Assembly (NCBI RefSeq): GCF_030295995.1
Contig: NZ_AP027365.1
Coordinates: 3,814,066 to 3,878,065 of the forward strand
Length of the DNA stretch: 64,000 bases
Source of the DNA: Thalassotalea hakodatensis
GTDB taxonomy: Bacteria > Pseudomonadota > Gammaproteobacteria > Enterobacterales > Alteromonadaceae
Direction: 5' to 3'
Positions within the stretch are counted from its first letter, which is position 1. Each line of letters starts with the position of its first letter. Of the stretch, positions 17,861-27,751 are shown one piece after another. The position numbers and the translations under genes were made by a program. The notes under the pieces were generated by a model that saw only the letters and a list, made by a program, of their open reading frames with translations, searched no databases and was not told the DNA's origin.

Positions 17861-17872
17861 AATTAGTTACAT
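17861..17872 (-). promoter_or_regulatory. 12-mer shared by the upstream regions of both PEP-CTERM genes
   Basis: On the minus strand this reads ATGTAACTAATT, identical to 12438-12449 upstream of the DUF1194 PEP-CTERM gene and in the same orientation to its gene. Given the A+T-rich context, chance is not excluded. No sigma-54 box with correct spacing was found here: TTGG and TTTGC are one base too far apart. Confidence 0.3.
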
Positions 17873-18048
17873 ATTTCACCTTCGAATTATTATTATTTTT
17901 AAAACAGAGTGTAAACAAACCTGACACTAATTTTATCAATAAAAACGGTAACTTATGGTTAAATATCACACAAAGAAGAGGCAGTACGAATTTCATGGAA
18001 TGCAAAAGTTGATCATATTTTGTGATCATAGAGGGCGATATTTAACTA

Positions 18049-18133
18049 TTTAGACCCAGTTATAAAAAAGCTAGCGAAACGCCGGGCTATTGAATGAACT
18101 TGGAGCTACCAATTATGTTATTGGTAGCTTTTT
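18049..18133 (+). ncRNA. Candidate small RNA or structured 3' element, copy 1
   Basis: A 36-nt block (18070-18105, beginning GCTAGCG and ending CTTGGAG) matches 30 of 36 positions of a block at 19616-19651 on the other strand. Both copies are preceded by TTTAGAC and followed at once by an intrinsic terminator: here AGCTACCAAT (18104-18113) with ATTGGTAGCT (18120-18129) and TTTTT. The terminator stems of the two copies are unrelated. GCG-AAA-CGC could form a small hairpin. Just upstream, GTTAAATATC (17958-17967) can pair with GATATTTAAC (18037-18046) around a TGATCA/TGATCA hairpin, so the transcript may be longer. A weak CTGACA-N17-TATGGT promoter is possible at 17931-17959. Confidence 0.4.
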
Positions 18134-18330
18134 ACTTTTTCCAAAGTAATGTTAAATAAAAACAGTGCATTAACTATTCACATTAAATAAGCCAAAAGCT
18201 AAATCATTACAGTTAGCATATAATTTTCAGGATGTTATGATGCCTTTTTAAGCGTACATGCCTTTTACTGTTGATTACGGTTTTCAAAATTGCTAATTTA
18301 GAAAGTTATAAAGCAGTTACAAGGAAAGTA

Positions 18331-19230
18331 ATGCAAATCGTATTCAGCCTAATTTTGTTTCTATTCTCAACCTTCAGTATATCTAAAGAGATTAATCCTG
18401 CCGATTGGTTACTCTGGCATAAGGTTGAAACTGAGTTACCTTATTCATCAACGTTAACAATTTATCCACCCGTAATGCTTTATGCAGAAAATGGAGTGCT
18501 TAGAGGCTCTATTTCTGCACCTTACTCTCTTAGCGGCAATAACAATAGAGTTATTAATGAATTTTTAATTACAGTCATGGATGCGCGAGGAAATACTCAT
18601 TTTCTTGAACCTAAACTGGAATCAGTGGGCTTTGTTAATGATACTGGTATTAGTATGTCCTCTCTTAGCTCTAACTCTTTCCATAACGGTAAAATTCAAA
18701 TCCAGCTTTACAAAACTAATTCAGTAGAGAATCGTCAGGAGTTGTCTGATAGAAATAAAAAAGACATGACTAGACAACAAGGAATTGAAAATGCTTTAAC
18801 CAACATAAGAATTCCTAAACCAGTTTTAGGAGAAGTATGGCCCATTAAAGCTTTAACATTACAAGGACAGAATATAGATGTGATCATCTCTTCATCAAAA
18901 TTCACAATAATCCAACTTTATAGTGAATTTTGTGGTTTCTGTAGAAAAGCAATTCCTTTGAATAACGCATTGAATGCTTCTGAGAATATTAAAGTTATAG
19001 GTATAGCTGGAACAAACAATTTTAACGCATTTAAGAGACACTTAAATACTAGTAGACTTGAATACTCGTTCATTACTTATGAAGACGACTACGCAGAATC
19101 AGCTCTGTTAGAAGCTACAGGACAACAGGGTTTCCCTACGTATTTTGTTCTGGACGCGACAAAGCAAGTACTCGGAATTTTTGTAGGGAACTCTTCTCTT
19201 GAGAGGTGGCTAGCAGCTCAAGCGATATAA
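18331..19230 (+). CDS. Exported thioredoxin-fold protein with CxxC motif
   Basis: The ATG at 18331 is chosen (AAGGAAA directly upstream, and signal peptide MQIVFSLILFLFSTFSIS). The longer frame would begin with TTG and hide the leader. The product is 299 aa. Residues 20-165 are an unrecognised region rich in beta strands. Residues 170-299 are a TlpA/ResA-like thioredoxin fold with the redox pair in YSEFCGFCRKAIP and the cis-proline segment GQQGFPTYFVLD. A periplasmic disulfide reductant or a partner of an unknown protein is likely. The preceding 550 bp hold no gene but do hold the candidate RNA. Confidence 0.82.
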   Translation: MQIVFSLILFLFSTFSISKEINPADWLLWHKVETELPYSSTLTIYPPVMLYAENGVLRGSISAPYSLSGNNNRVINEFLITVMDARGNTHFLEPKLESVGFVNDTGISMSSLSSNSFHNGKIQIQLYKTNSVENRQELSDRNKKDMTRQQGIENALTNIRIPKPVLGEVWPIKALTLQGQNIDVIISSSKFTIIQLYSEFCGFCRKAIPLNNALNASENIKVIGIAGTNNFNAFKRHLNTSRLEYSFITYEDDYAESALLEATGQQGFPTYFVLDATKQVLGIFVGNSSLERWLAAQAI

Positions 19231-19587
19231 CATGAAATTACTTTGCCTTTCTGCTCAACAGGTGTATCTTTTCTTGGTTAAGGCTAAAGCTGAGTATGTG
19301 GTAATCCTCCCGAAAAATAGTTGACGTCAAAAGTGGAATTTCTCGTAAAATGATCGAAGGAGATCCTATGACCACCTTTATGCGGATTTAAGCCTGTTAT
19401 CTCTGTGTCTAAGAAGACCTATCTCGTCATAATTCCCCACGCCACTGAAGGGGTTATAGGTGATTTGACTGGTTTTTATAGTATATTGTTGAAATTTAAA
19501 TACTAATTGTAATGTATATTGAAGTTAATCTAGATTAAATATAGGTTGATTTTGGTGTAGGTTATTGTTTTATAAAAATAAGAATAT
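19231..19587. other. Gene-free stretch, possible insertion-sequence remnant
   Basis: No credible ORF is present. Around 19330-19380 the phrase GTGGAATTTCTCGTAAAATG followed by AAGGAGATCCTATG looks like the left end and orfA start of an IS3-type element, but the frame stops after seven codons and no transposase follows. This is recalled similarity, not a match that was computed. Confidence 0.25.
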
Positions 19588-19673
19588 AAAAAAGCCACTA
19601 TTAAGAAACAGTGGCCTCCAAGCTCATTCAGTAGCCCAGCGAAACGCTAGCCTTTTAAACACTAATGTCTAAA
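19588..19673 (-). ncRNA. Candidate 3'-UTR small RNA of fadBA, copy 2
   Basis: Read on the minus strand, directly after the fadA stop: TTTAGAC (19667-19673), a spacer, then the 36-nt block 19616-19651 (GCTAGCG ... CTTGGAG) shared with 18070-18105, then terminator stem GCCACT (19610-19615) with AGTGGC (19594-19599) and six T residues. The differences between copies include AAA/TTT inside GCG-NNN-CGC, as expected for a hairpin loop. As a 3'-UTR element it would be made with fadBA mRNA. At the least this is the fadBA terminator. Confidence 0.45.
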
Positions 19674-19703
19674 TCAGTAATTCACATGCATACACTAAAC
19701 GTA

Positions 19704-20879
<1,176 letters not shown>

Positions 20880-23039
20880 CTAGGCAGTTTTAACGTCAGT
20901 GGAAAAATATGATTTACCTTCAGCAGCCATATTACGTAGACCATCTGTTACTTGGTAAATCTCACCTAAATGCGCATATTTATCTGCCATCGCGATAAAA
21001 TTATCTAAGCCCAATGTTTCTAAATATCGTATTGGGCCACCTCTAAACGGTGGAAATCCTAAGCCGTAGATTAAGCCCATATCTGCTTCAGCGGCTGAAC
21101 CTACAACCCCTTCTTCTAAACAACGTACCACTTCATTAACCATCGGCACCATTAAGCGTGCAATAATTTCTTCGCTGGTAAAGTCTTTTTGTTCAACTTC
21201 GAATAATTGATAGGCTTTCTCTGAGGCAACCTTAGTTGGTTTACCTCGTTTATCTTTTCCGTAATCATAGAAGCCATGGCCATTTTTCTGACCAAAACAA
21301 TTTGCTTGGTATAATTTACTTACGGGATCATTGTCAATTTTAGCCATGCGAGTAGGAAAGCCTTCAGACATAACGCCTGTACAATGATCAGCAGTATCAA
21401 TTCCAACAACATCGAGCAGATATGCTGGGCCCATTGGCCAACCAAACTGTTTTTCCATCACTTTATCAACGGCTGTAAAGTCAGCACCTTCAAGTACCAA
21501 CTGACTAAAACCAGCAAAATAAGGAAAAAGTACACGGTTAATATAAAAACCAGGGCAATCATTCACAACAATAGGCGATTTACCCATCTTTGCTGCGTAT
21601 GCAACAACAGCAGCAACGGTTTCGTCAGAAGTATCTTTACCGCGAATCACTTCAACCAGTGGCATTTTATGTACAGGATTGAAAAAATGCATACCGCAAA
21701 ATTTATCTTTTCGCTTAACACTTTGCGCTAATAAATCGATAGAAATCGTTGAAGTATTTGACGTTAAAATAGCATCTTCAGCAACAGCTGCTTCCACTTC
21801 GGCAAGTACCATGCCTTTTACTTTAGGGTTTTCAACAACCGCTTCCACAACGATATCAGCATCTTTTACACCCTCATAGCTTAACGTTGGTGTAATATTA
21901 TTCAGTACGCCAGCGAGCTTTTTCGCATTAATACGACCTCGATCGGCTAGCTTGGTTAATATGCCAGCAGCCGTGCTTAAACCTAAATCAAGTGCTTCAT
22001 TATTGATATCTTTCATGACGATTGGCGTACCTTTATACGCCGATTGATATGCTATACCACCACCCATGATACCGGCACCAAGCACTGCAGCACGGTCAAC
22101 TTGTTTAGTTGCCATTTTACTGGCTTTTTTCGCTTTACCTTTAACAACTTGATCTGCTAGAAACAACCCTATTTGAGCTGTTGCAGCTTCGGTTTTTGCA
22201 AGCTTTGCAAAGCCTTCATTTTCTAATGCCATTGCGCCACTACGATCAAGATCAGCTGCGGCTTCAATCACATTGATCGTCGCCATTGGTGCAGGGTAAT
22301 GTTTACCCGCTTTTGCAGCAACCATGCCTTTACAGGTATTGAACGTCATCACTTTCTCTGTTGCAGATAACGTCAAGGGTGATAACTTAGGTTGGCGTTT
22401 AGCTCGCCAATCTAGTTTTCCAGCAATCGCTTCATGTAAAGTACTTAGCGCTGCTACACGTAATTGCTCTGGCTCAACAACGGCATCCAATACACCTGTT
22501 GCCAATGCTTGTGCAGGTTTAAATGCTTTACCCGTAGACATCCATTCAATCGCATTATCGGCACCTATTACACGAGGTAGCCTAACAGTACCGCCAAAAC
22601 CAGGCATTAATCCTAATTTTACCTCAGGTAGGCCGATTGAAACCGTTGTATCAGCAATACGGTAATCACAAGCTAATGACATTTCACAACCACCGCCTAG
22701 TGCAAAGCCATTAAGTGCCACAACCGTTGGCATAGCTAAATCTTCAAAAGCGTCGAATACATCAGAGCCATTTTTAATCCATGGAATAAGTTCATCTACC
22801 GGCTGTTTGAATGTTTCTAGAAATTCAGTGATATCAGCACCGACAATAAAGTTGGATTTACCAGAGGTCACTAATACCCCTTTGGCATCTTTACACTGTT
22901 TTATCGCTTCAATGACTGCGATGAATTCTTTAAAAGTTTCCTGGTCAAACTTATTTACTGAACCTTCGGCGTCGAACTTAAACTCAACAACTCCAGCATC
23001 CAGTAGTTCGGCAGAAAGGCTTTTGCCTTGAAATAACAT
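20880..23039 (-). CDS. fadB: Fatty acid oxidation complex subunit alpha (enoyl-CoA hydratase/3-hydroxyacyl-CoA dehydrogenase)
   Basis: The start at 23039 ([16 protein letters not shown]) aligns with E. coli FadB and has GGAG 7 bp upstream; the frame is open five residues further. The product is 719 aa. The crotonase domain (1-190) holds the oxyanion loop [17 protein letters not shown] and [19 protein letters not shown]. The 3-hydroxyacyl-CoA dehydrogenase NAD site is [13 protein letters not shown] near 310, followed by [17 protein letters not shown] with the catalytic His. It performs hydration, oxidation and isomerisation steps. First gene of fadBA; a PsrA-like dyad lies about 150 bp upstream. 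Confidence 0.98.
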   Translation of the reverse strand: MLFQGKSLSAELLDAGVVEFKFDAEGSVNKFDQETFKEFIAVIEAIKQCKDAKGVLVTSGKSNFIVGADITEFLETFKQPVDELIPWIKNGSDVFDAFEDLAMPTVVALNGFALGGGCEMSLACDYRIADTTVSIGLPEVKLGLMPGFGGTVRLPRVIGADNAIEWMSTGKAFKPAQALATGVLDAVVEPEQLRVAALSTLHEAIAGKLDWRAKRQPKLSPLTLSATEKVMTFNTCKGMVAAKAGKHYPAPMATINVIEAAADLDRSGAMALENEGFAKLAKTEAATAQIGLFLADQVVKGKAKKASKMATKQVDRAAVLGAGIMGGGIAYQSAYKGTPIVMKDINNEALDLGLSTAAGILTKLADRGRINAKKLAGVLNNITPTLSYEGVKDADIVVEAVVENPKVKGMVLAEVEAAVAEDAILTSNTSTISIDLLAQSVKRKDKFCGMHFFNPVHKMPLVEVIRGKDTSDETVAAVVAYAAKMGKSPIVVNDCPGFYINRVLFPYFAGFSQLVLEGADFTAVDKVMEKQFGWPMGPAYLLDVVGIDTADHCTGVMSEGFPTRMAKIDNDPVSKLYQANCFGQKNGHGFYDYGKDKRGKPTKVASEKAYQLFEVEQKDFTSEEIIARLMVPMVNEVVRCLEEGVVGSAAEADMGLIYGLGFPPFRGGPIRYLETLGLDNFIAMADKYAHLGEIYQVTDGLRNMAAEGKSYFSTDVKTA

Positions 23040-23185
23040 GCCTAGTCTCCTCACCTATTGAAATAAAAAGGGCTAACAATAAGGCGTACTGTATAAACAT
23101 ACGCCAACGTTCAGCACGTTGTTAACGTGCGTATTCTAATAATAGTCGAATGAGTGTGCCTTGAAAGAAAATGAAAAGCAAATTT

Positions 23186-23203
23186 TTTAAACAAGCGTTT
23201 AAA
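23186..23203. promoter_or_regulatory. Candidate PsrA/FadR-type operator upstream of fadBA
   Basis: A perfect dyad TTTAAAC-AAGC-GTTTAAA lies about 147 bp before the fadB start. It fits the published PsrA half-site arrangement (AAAC-N4-GTTT). PsrA is the fatty-acid-responsive TetR regulator of beta-oxidation genes in Shewanella and Pseudomonas. Binding is inferred from sequence and neighbourhood. Confidence 0.45.
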
Positions 23204-23231
23204 TTATGCGTTTCACTGTGAATTAAACACC

Positions 23232-23273
23232 ACTTCCCAATGCTTCATATGTGCTGATGAAGCATTGGGAAGT
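23232..23273. terminator. Long perfect hairpin between the export operon and fadB
   Basis: ACTTCCCAATGCTTCAT (23232-23248) pairs perfectly over 17 bp with 23257-23273 around an 8-nt loop. Neither flank has a clear T-tract. It is about 100 bp past the stop of the minus-strand permease. A smaller hairpin (AAGTAGG at 23321-23327 with CCTACTT at 23343-23349) lies nearer that stop. Termination or mRNA 3'-end protection are both possible. Confidence 0.5.
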
Positions 23274-23371
23274 TGATAATTAGCCACTGTGCATCAAGTA
23301 AGCTCTGACACTAAGAAGTGAAGTAGGCTGAATAAACATCAACCTACTTACGATGCATCTACGTTATACAA

Positions 23372-24607
23372 TTAGTCACTTTGTAACGCATCGATAGGAT
23401 CTAGTTGCGAGGCTTTAATGGCAGGGTACACACCAAACGTTAATCCCACTAACGCACAAATAGAAAAAGAAAGGATAATGGCCGTTAATGACCAAGAAAC
23501 TGCCCAGTCAGAATAAAGCGCGATCGCCTCAGAGAGTAAAATACCAAAAACAACGCCTATCAAGCCTCCTAAAATAGAGATAGTAAAGCTTTCAGCCATG
23601 AACTGCATTTGAATGTCTTTTTGTGTTGCACCAACAGCGCGTAATAGACCAATTTCTTTGGTGCGCTCTAGCACTGTTGCAAGCATAATATTCATAATTC
23701 CAATTCCCCCAACGAGCAATGAAATTCCCGCAACACATGACATAACAATATTGAAAATTTGCTGGGTTTGTTTCTGTTGTGCTAGTAACTGTGCTGGCAC
23801 CGTCATTTCAAAATCATCAACGTCATTATGGCGCCTAGTCAATAAATGCTCGATTGAAGCAGCAGCAAGTGTCGGATCAACATCTTCTACTAATTTAAAC
23901 TTTATACTAGAGAGTTCGCTAGAGAGCGTTTTACGCTTAAACTTATAAATCGCAGTGTTTAACGGAATAAATAATTGGTCTTGTTCGTTACCTAATTTAA
24001 CGCCTTGAAACTCTGACTTTTTTAACATTGGATTGTATATTACGCCAACAACTTTAAACCATAAGTGATTAATTTTAACGTTTTGGCCTACGGCATCATT
24101 TTGTGGAAACAATTGCTTTGCTGCGTTACTACCTAACACAACCACTTGCTTATATTCGATGTGATCTTGCTTAGTTAAGAGCCGTCCATCAGCAACCGTT
24201 AAACTAGAAAGCTCAAAGTAACTTGGGCTTACACCCACGGCTTCTGTTTTAGATTGTCCTTGCGCGCTAAATATCGTATATGTGTCAATGACCTTTTGTG
24301 CACTGAATGCTTCGATAAAGGGTAAAGATGCTAGCGCAATTTCACCATCACGAATAGTGAGTCCAGATGAATGCTTGCGTTGCTCTTTTAATTCCTGTTC
24401 TTCAAATGATTTACTGTCTACGATTAGGTTTCTTAGCCCCATAGTTTCAATCATTTTCATTGCTTCTCGCTCAGCACCTTCGCCAATATTTAACATAGCA
24501 ATAACGGCACCAACACCAAAAACCATACCCAGAAGCGTTAAAAGCGTACGTAGCTTATGCTGTGCGAGCTCTGCTAGCGTGTCATAAAACATCGCAACGT
24601 ATTTCAT
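23372..24607 (-). CDS. MacB-like ABC exporter permease (FtsX family)
   Basis: 411 aa. One N-terminal transmembrane helix (about 20-42, TLLTLLGMVFGVGAVIAML), then a periplasmic MacB_PCD domain (45-240), then three C-terminal helices (FtsX domain, about 285-405) with the typical ERTKEIGLLRAVGAT. This is the MacB/LolC topology without a fused ATPase; the separate ATPase is the first gene of the operon. Its ATG shares one base with the upstream adaptor stop. Together they should form a tripartite-type exporter of proteins, peptides or amphiphiles; the substrate is not visible. Confidence 0.92.
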   Translation of the reverse strand: MKYVAMFYDTLAELAQHKLRTLLTLLGMVFGVGAVIAMLNIGEGAEREAMKMIETMGLRNLIVDSKSFEEQELKEQRKHSSGLTIRDGEIALASLPFIEAFSAQKVIDTYTIFSAQGQSKTEAVGVSPSYFELSSLTVADGRLLTKQDHIEYKQVVVLGSNAAKQLFPQNDAVGQNVKINHLWFKVVGVIYNPMLKKSEFQGVKLGNEQDQLFIPLNTAIYKFKRKTLSSELSSIKFKLVEDVDPTLAAASIEHLLTRRHNDVDDFEMTVPAQLLAQQKQTQQIFNIVMSCVAGISLLVGGIGIMNIMLATVLERTKEIGLLRAVGATQKDIQMQFMAESFTISILGGLIGVVFGILLSEAIALYSDWAVSWSLTAIILSFSICALVGLTFGVYPAIKASQLDPIDALQSD

Positions 24608-25794
24608 TAACTTACTCCTCTTTCAACAAGCGATATTTCTTGTCCCGGCTTAAGACCTTGTTCAATCACTGCATGGCTTAAACTTGTTTGTCCAAGTTTA
24701 ACCGGCGTTTTTTCAAACTTTCCTTGTGTATATAGCCAAACAAATTGCTCATTGTTTTGTGAGAAAACCGCTTGCAGCGGTACCACTAGCTTCTCTTTCG
24801 GTGGTTGAATCATGATGGTGGCTGTTACTTTTCTACCCGGTACAAATAATGAAGGTTGCTGTTCAGAAAGCACTACAATTACTTCAAAATACTTTTGCGG
24901 ATCGCCTCTTTCAATAGAGCTAGGATACGCCGAAATACTTTCTACTTTACCATTAAAACGTTTACTTACATCTGCGTTTAATAAAAAAGAAACAGGCGCA
25001 TCTTTGGTTAAATCAATCGCTTCTTTTTCTGCCACAAATAATTTTACCTTCATTTCTTGAATATCAGGTAATTCTGCAATTTTTTGACCTGGCCAGTACA
25101 TCTGTCCTGGTCGAGATTTTTCGCCTCGCCAATTACTTTGATAAACAATCATACCGTCATGCGGTGCTTTAATCTCAAGCTTCGAAAGGCTGTCTTCCAA
25201 CATATTTAAATTAGTTTGATGCTGATTTTTTTTCATTTCTAACAAGCTCATTTCACCCGATGAACTTTCGCTAAAGTTGCCTTCCTTCCATTCAAGGTAC
25301 TCTTGTTTAGTGCCTAAATATTGGCTGTCTTGCATTGATTCTAATATCTCAAGTTTTGACAAAATACGCTCATCTTCAATGGCGAATTTATCGGCAAAAG
25401 TCTTCTCTTCTCCCACTAACGTGATATCTTTATTAATGCTCGTTAACTCTTTATTAAGCTGGCCGGATTTATCTTGTATATCTTGTAACGTCATGTTGAG
25501 TTCATTAAGCTTAGCTTCTTTACTTTTAACCATCACCTCACCATCAAATTTGGCAATGATTTCACCTTGTTTAACAAACGCATACTCCGGAGCTAACCAA
25601 GAAAGTACCTGAGAACCACTGCGTGATATCGGTGTACTAATAACCGTCGCTTTAGCGGCGAAAAGCTCACCTCTTGCTGGAATTTGAATAGAGAAATTAT
25701 CGTGTTGAACGGTGTAAAGTAATGGTTTAGCCGTTTGTTCACTACAACCTAAAAGCACAGAAATAAACGTAATTAGCAGTATTATTTTCTTCAT
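24607..25794 (-). CDS. HlyD/MacA-like periplasmic adaptor lipoprotein (third of three)
   Basis: 395 aa. The N-terminus MKKIILLITFISVLLGCSEQ has a lipobox (LLGC), so it is lipid-anchored. A biotinyl-lipoyl-like half (about 35-75), a coiled-coil hairpin (about 75-205, rich in K, E, L and Q), the second lipoyl half (APHDGMIVYQSNWRGEKSRPGQ) and beta-barrel and membrane-proximal domains to the end follow the adaptor order. The segment GRKVTATIMIQPPKEKLVVP is typical of efflux adaptors. It is coupled by 1-bp overlaps to both neighbours. It is the longest adaptor and the only one with a full membrane-proximal domain. Confidence 0.88.
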   Translation of the reverse strand: MKKIILLITFISVLLGCSEQTAKPLLYTVQHDNFSIQIPARGELFAAKATVISTPISRSGSQVLSWLAPEYAFVKQGEIIAKFDGEVMVKSKEAKLNELNMTLQDIQDKSGQLNKELTSINKDITLVGEEKTFADKFAIEDERILSKLEILESMQDSQYLGTKQEYLEWKEGNFSESSSGEMSLLEMKKNQHQTNLNMLEDSLSKLEIKAPHDGMIVYQSNWRGEKSRPGQMYWPGQKIAELPDIQEMKVKLFVAEKEAIDLTKDAPVSFLLNADVSKRFNGKVESISAYPSSIERGDPQKYFEVIVVLSEQQPSLFVPGRKVTATIMIQPPKEKLVVPLQAVFSQNNEQFVWLYTQGKFEKTPVKLGQTSLSHAVIEQGLKPGQEISLVERGVS

Positions 25795-26804
25795 TATTCG
25801 TCTCCTGCCTTTCTTGCTTTACTTGTTGTAGGCAGTACTTCAATACGTGCACTCATGCCCGGGCGCATCACTTTCAAGTTGATATCATCGAGTGAAATCA
25901 CCGCGTCGATTACCCGGGTTTTATCTTGGTGAGACTTATCACGAAATACACGCCCCATTTCTGCTATTTTGCCTTCATAGGTCACTTCATTGGCACTATC
26001 TAAAAGTATTTTAACTGTTTGTCCTTCACTCACTTTGCCGCTGTCTGGTTCAGTAATTTGTGCAAGTACTTGCATCTCTTCAAGTACTGCAAGTTCAATA
26101 ATCGGTTGGCCAAATTGTATATTTTCACCAACCGCTGGCTTTTCACCTTGCCAATTAGCGCGATATATCACCATGCCATCGATTGGCGCTTTCACTTTCA
26201 ATTTTTCCTTATCAGCTAATAAGGCATTCACCTTTGAGGTAATACGGTTAACTTTTCCGGTAAGGCGTTTTAAATTCATCACTGAGTTTTTACGATGGAA
26301 CGCCAAGCGTTTATTGGCCATCACTAAATCACTTTCAGCAATGGTAAAATCTATCTTTGCTTTTCTTCTGTCGTTATCTGATTGACTATTATCAACAATG
26401 TTAATTCGCCGTTGTGACTTATCAAATTCCATTTGTTTTTCGGCCAAGGCAAGGATTAACTCTTGTTCTTTTTCTTGTTCTCTATTTTGTTTATTTTCCA
26501 ACTCTTTTTTTGCTTGTTGCAATTTAGCTTGTTCATCTCTCAAACGATCTGAGGTCTTTTTATCATCAAAGGCAACCAGTAATTGACCAGCGTTGACTTT
26601 ACTGTTGTCTGGCACAAGTGTTTTAATTTGATATTGCCACATATGACCAACAGAGGGCGGTGCAATTAATGCTGATGTTTTAGATTCAAGCTCGCCACTT
26701 GCGGTGATGATAGCCATTTTTTCAGACTGAACTTTTGATACGCTTTTAACTTCACTACATGACATTAAAGTGAAACAGCAGGCGATTAAAAATATATATT
26801 TCAC
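25794..26804 (-). CDS. HlyD-family periplasmic adaptor lipoprotein (second of three)
   Basis: 336 aa. The leader MKYIFLIACCFTLMSC ends in a lipobox (LMSC). Lipoyl half near 45-85 (VNAGQLLVAFDDKKT), long alpha-helical hairpin about 85-200 with strong E/K/Q/R heptad character (coiled coil), second lipoyl half APIDGMVIYRANWQGEKPAVG, then a beta-barrel to residue 325. It lacks the C-terminal membrane-proximal domain of the third adaptor. The shared phrase (Y-x-NWxGEK) shows that the adaptors are paralogues. It overlaps the first adaptor by 4 bp. Confidence 0.87.
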   Translation of the reverse strand: MKYIFLIACCFTLMSCSEVKSVSKVQSEKMAIITASGELESKTSALIAPPSVGHMWQYQIKTLVPDNSKVNAGQLLVAFDDKKTSDRLRDEQAKLQQAKKELENKQNREQEKEQELILALAEKQMEFDKSQRRINIVDNSQSDNDRRKAKIDFTIAESDLVMANKRLAFHRKNSVMNLKRLTGKVNRITSKVNALLADKEKLKVKAPIDGMVIYRANWQGEKPAVGENIQFGQPIIELAVLEEMQVLAQITEPDSGKVSEGQTVKILLDSANEVTYEGKIAEMGRVFRDKSHQDKTRVIDAVISLDDINLKVMRPGMSARIEVLPTTSKARKAGDE

Positions 26805-27751
26805 GATTTTTCTCCTGCAAGCGCTATTTGCACACTCATGCCAGGCAATAATATAAACTTCGGTTTTTCCGCTAATTCAAACTTAAGGCGATAATAAACA
26901 TCTTCACCCCACTCTTTGCGCACCTCTGGCTGTGTAGAAATATTTAATAACGACGTTGTAAATTGATGCTGAGGGTAAGCATCAAATATTAGCTTACCAG
27001 TGCTACCTTTTGATACTTTTTTATAGTCAACTTCGTGCAACCACGCCTCAATAAACATCCCTTTTGAGGACGGAATTTCAGCTATTTTCCAAGAAGGCTG
27101 AGCTGTCATGCCAACAAATACTTTTTCACCATTCCACGGATGAGAACCATAAATAACAGGCCCTTCACGTTCCGCATTAAGGCTCATTTGTTTAAGCTTG
27201 TATTGATTGTAAGATAACGAACGTTGATGTTTTTCAATGGTGAGTTTTTTCTTGGTGACATTCACTTCATTGGTGATGTTGACTTGCACTAAATTATCTT
27301 TTGCTTTGGCATGAGCGATGAGCGCCTTTTCATAATCAAGCTGATTTTTTTCATAATCGAATTGGCTAATGAACTGTTTACCAACACTTGCATCAATTTT
27401 CGCTTTTTCTAACAACAAGGCTGTACGCTTCACTTGATGCTGTGCCTCCAAAAGATTTTGAGTGGCCTCTGAAGTAACACGATGTAATTCATCTTCTGCG
27501 ACAATTAAATTTGTTTCGGCTTGTTCAATGTTGCTGAGTATTGAGCCACTATCGAACACCACTACCACATCGCCTTCTTTGGCTACCTCTCCCTCTGGCA
27601 ACATCCATTGTACTTGACTTCGCCAATTATCCGTTTTCGGTGAATAGAACACTTGGCTTTCATTTGCTTTAACCCGACCCGAAAGCAACATACTTTCTTG
27701 TGCTATTACATGTGACGCCATTAGTGTTAAAAACAAGATTAAGCAACGCAT
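26801..27751 (-). CDS. HlyD-family periplasmic adaptor protein (first of three)
   Basis: 316 aa. Cleavable signal peptide ([18 protein letters not shown]) without a lipobox, unlike the other two adaptors. It has the same lipoyl / coiled-coil / lipoyl / beta-barrel order, with the paralogue phrase YGSHPWNGEKVFVG at about 200-213 and the end LPGMSVQIALAGE. It overlaps the ATPase gene by 13 bp. Because it is soluble and smaller it may sit between the permease and the lipid-anchored adaptors; that arrangement is inference. Confidence 0.86.
   Translation of the reverse strand: MRCLILFLTLMASHVIAQESMLLSGRVKANESQVFYSPKTDNWRSQVQWMLPEGEVAKEGDVVVVFDSGSILSNIEQAETNLIVAEDELHRVTSEATQNLLEAQHQVKRTALLLEKAKIDASVGKQFISQFDYEKNQLDYEKALIAHAKAKDNLVQVNITNEVNVTKKKLTIEKHQRSLSYNQYKLKQMSLNAEREGPVIYGSHPWNGEKVFVGMTAQPSWKIAEIPSSKGMFIEAWLHEVDYKKVSKGSTGKLIFDAYPQHQFTTSLLNISTQPEVRKEWGEDVYYRLKFELAEKPKFILLPGMSVQIALAGEKS

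Noticed and set aside
17957-18133. c-di-GMP (GEMM) riboswitch
   Set aside because: The window holds many c-di-GMP genes and GCAAAAG occurs at 18002, but the GEMM tetraloop, receptor and GACGCAAAGC core are not present in order.
19231-19330. Separate small gene after the thioredoxin-fold gene
   Set aside because: A short frame starts at 19231 but stops early, without a ribosome site or family likeness.
19330-19400. Intact IS3-family element
   Set aside because: Only an end-like phrase and a seven-codon frame are seen; no transposase and no second end.
25990-26385. 131-aa plus-strand frame in the second adaptor gene
   Set aside because: Antisense shadow of a coiled-coil gene; composition not protein-like.
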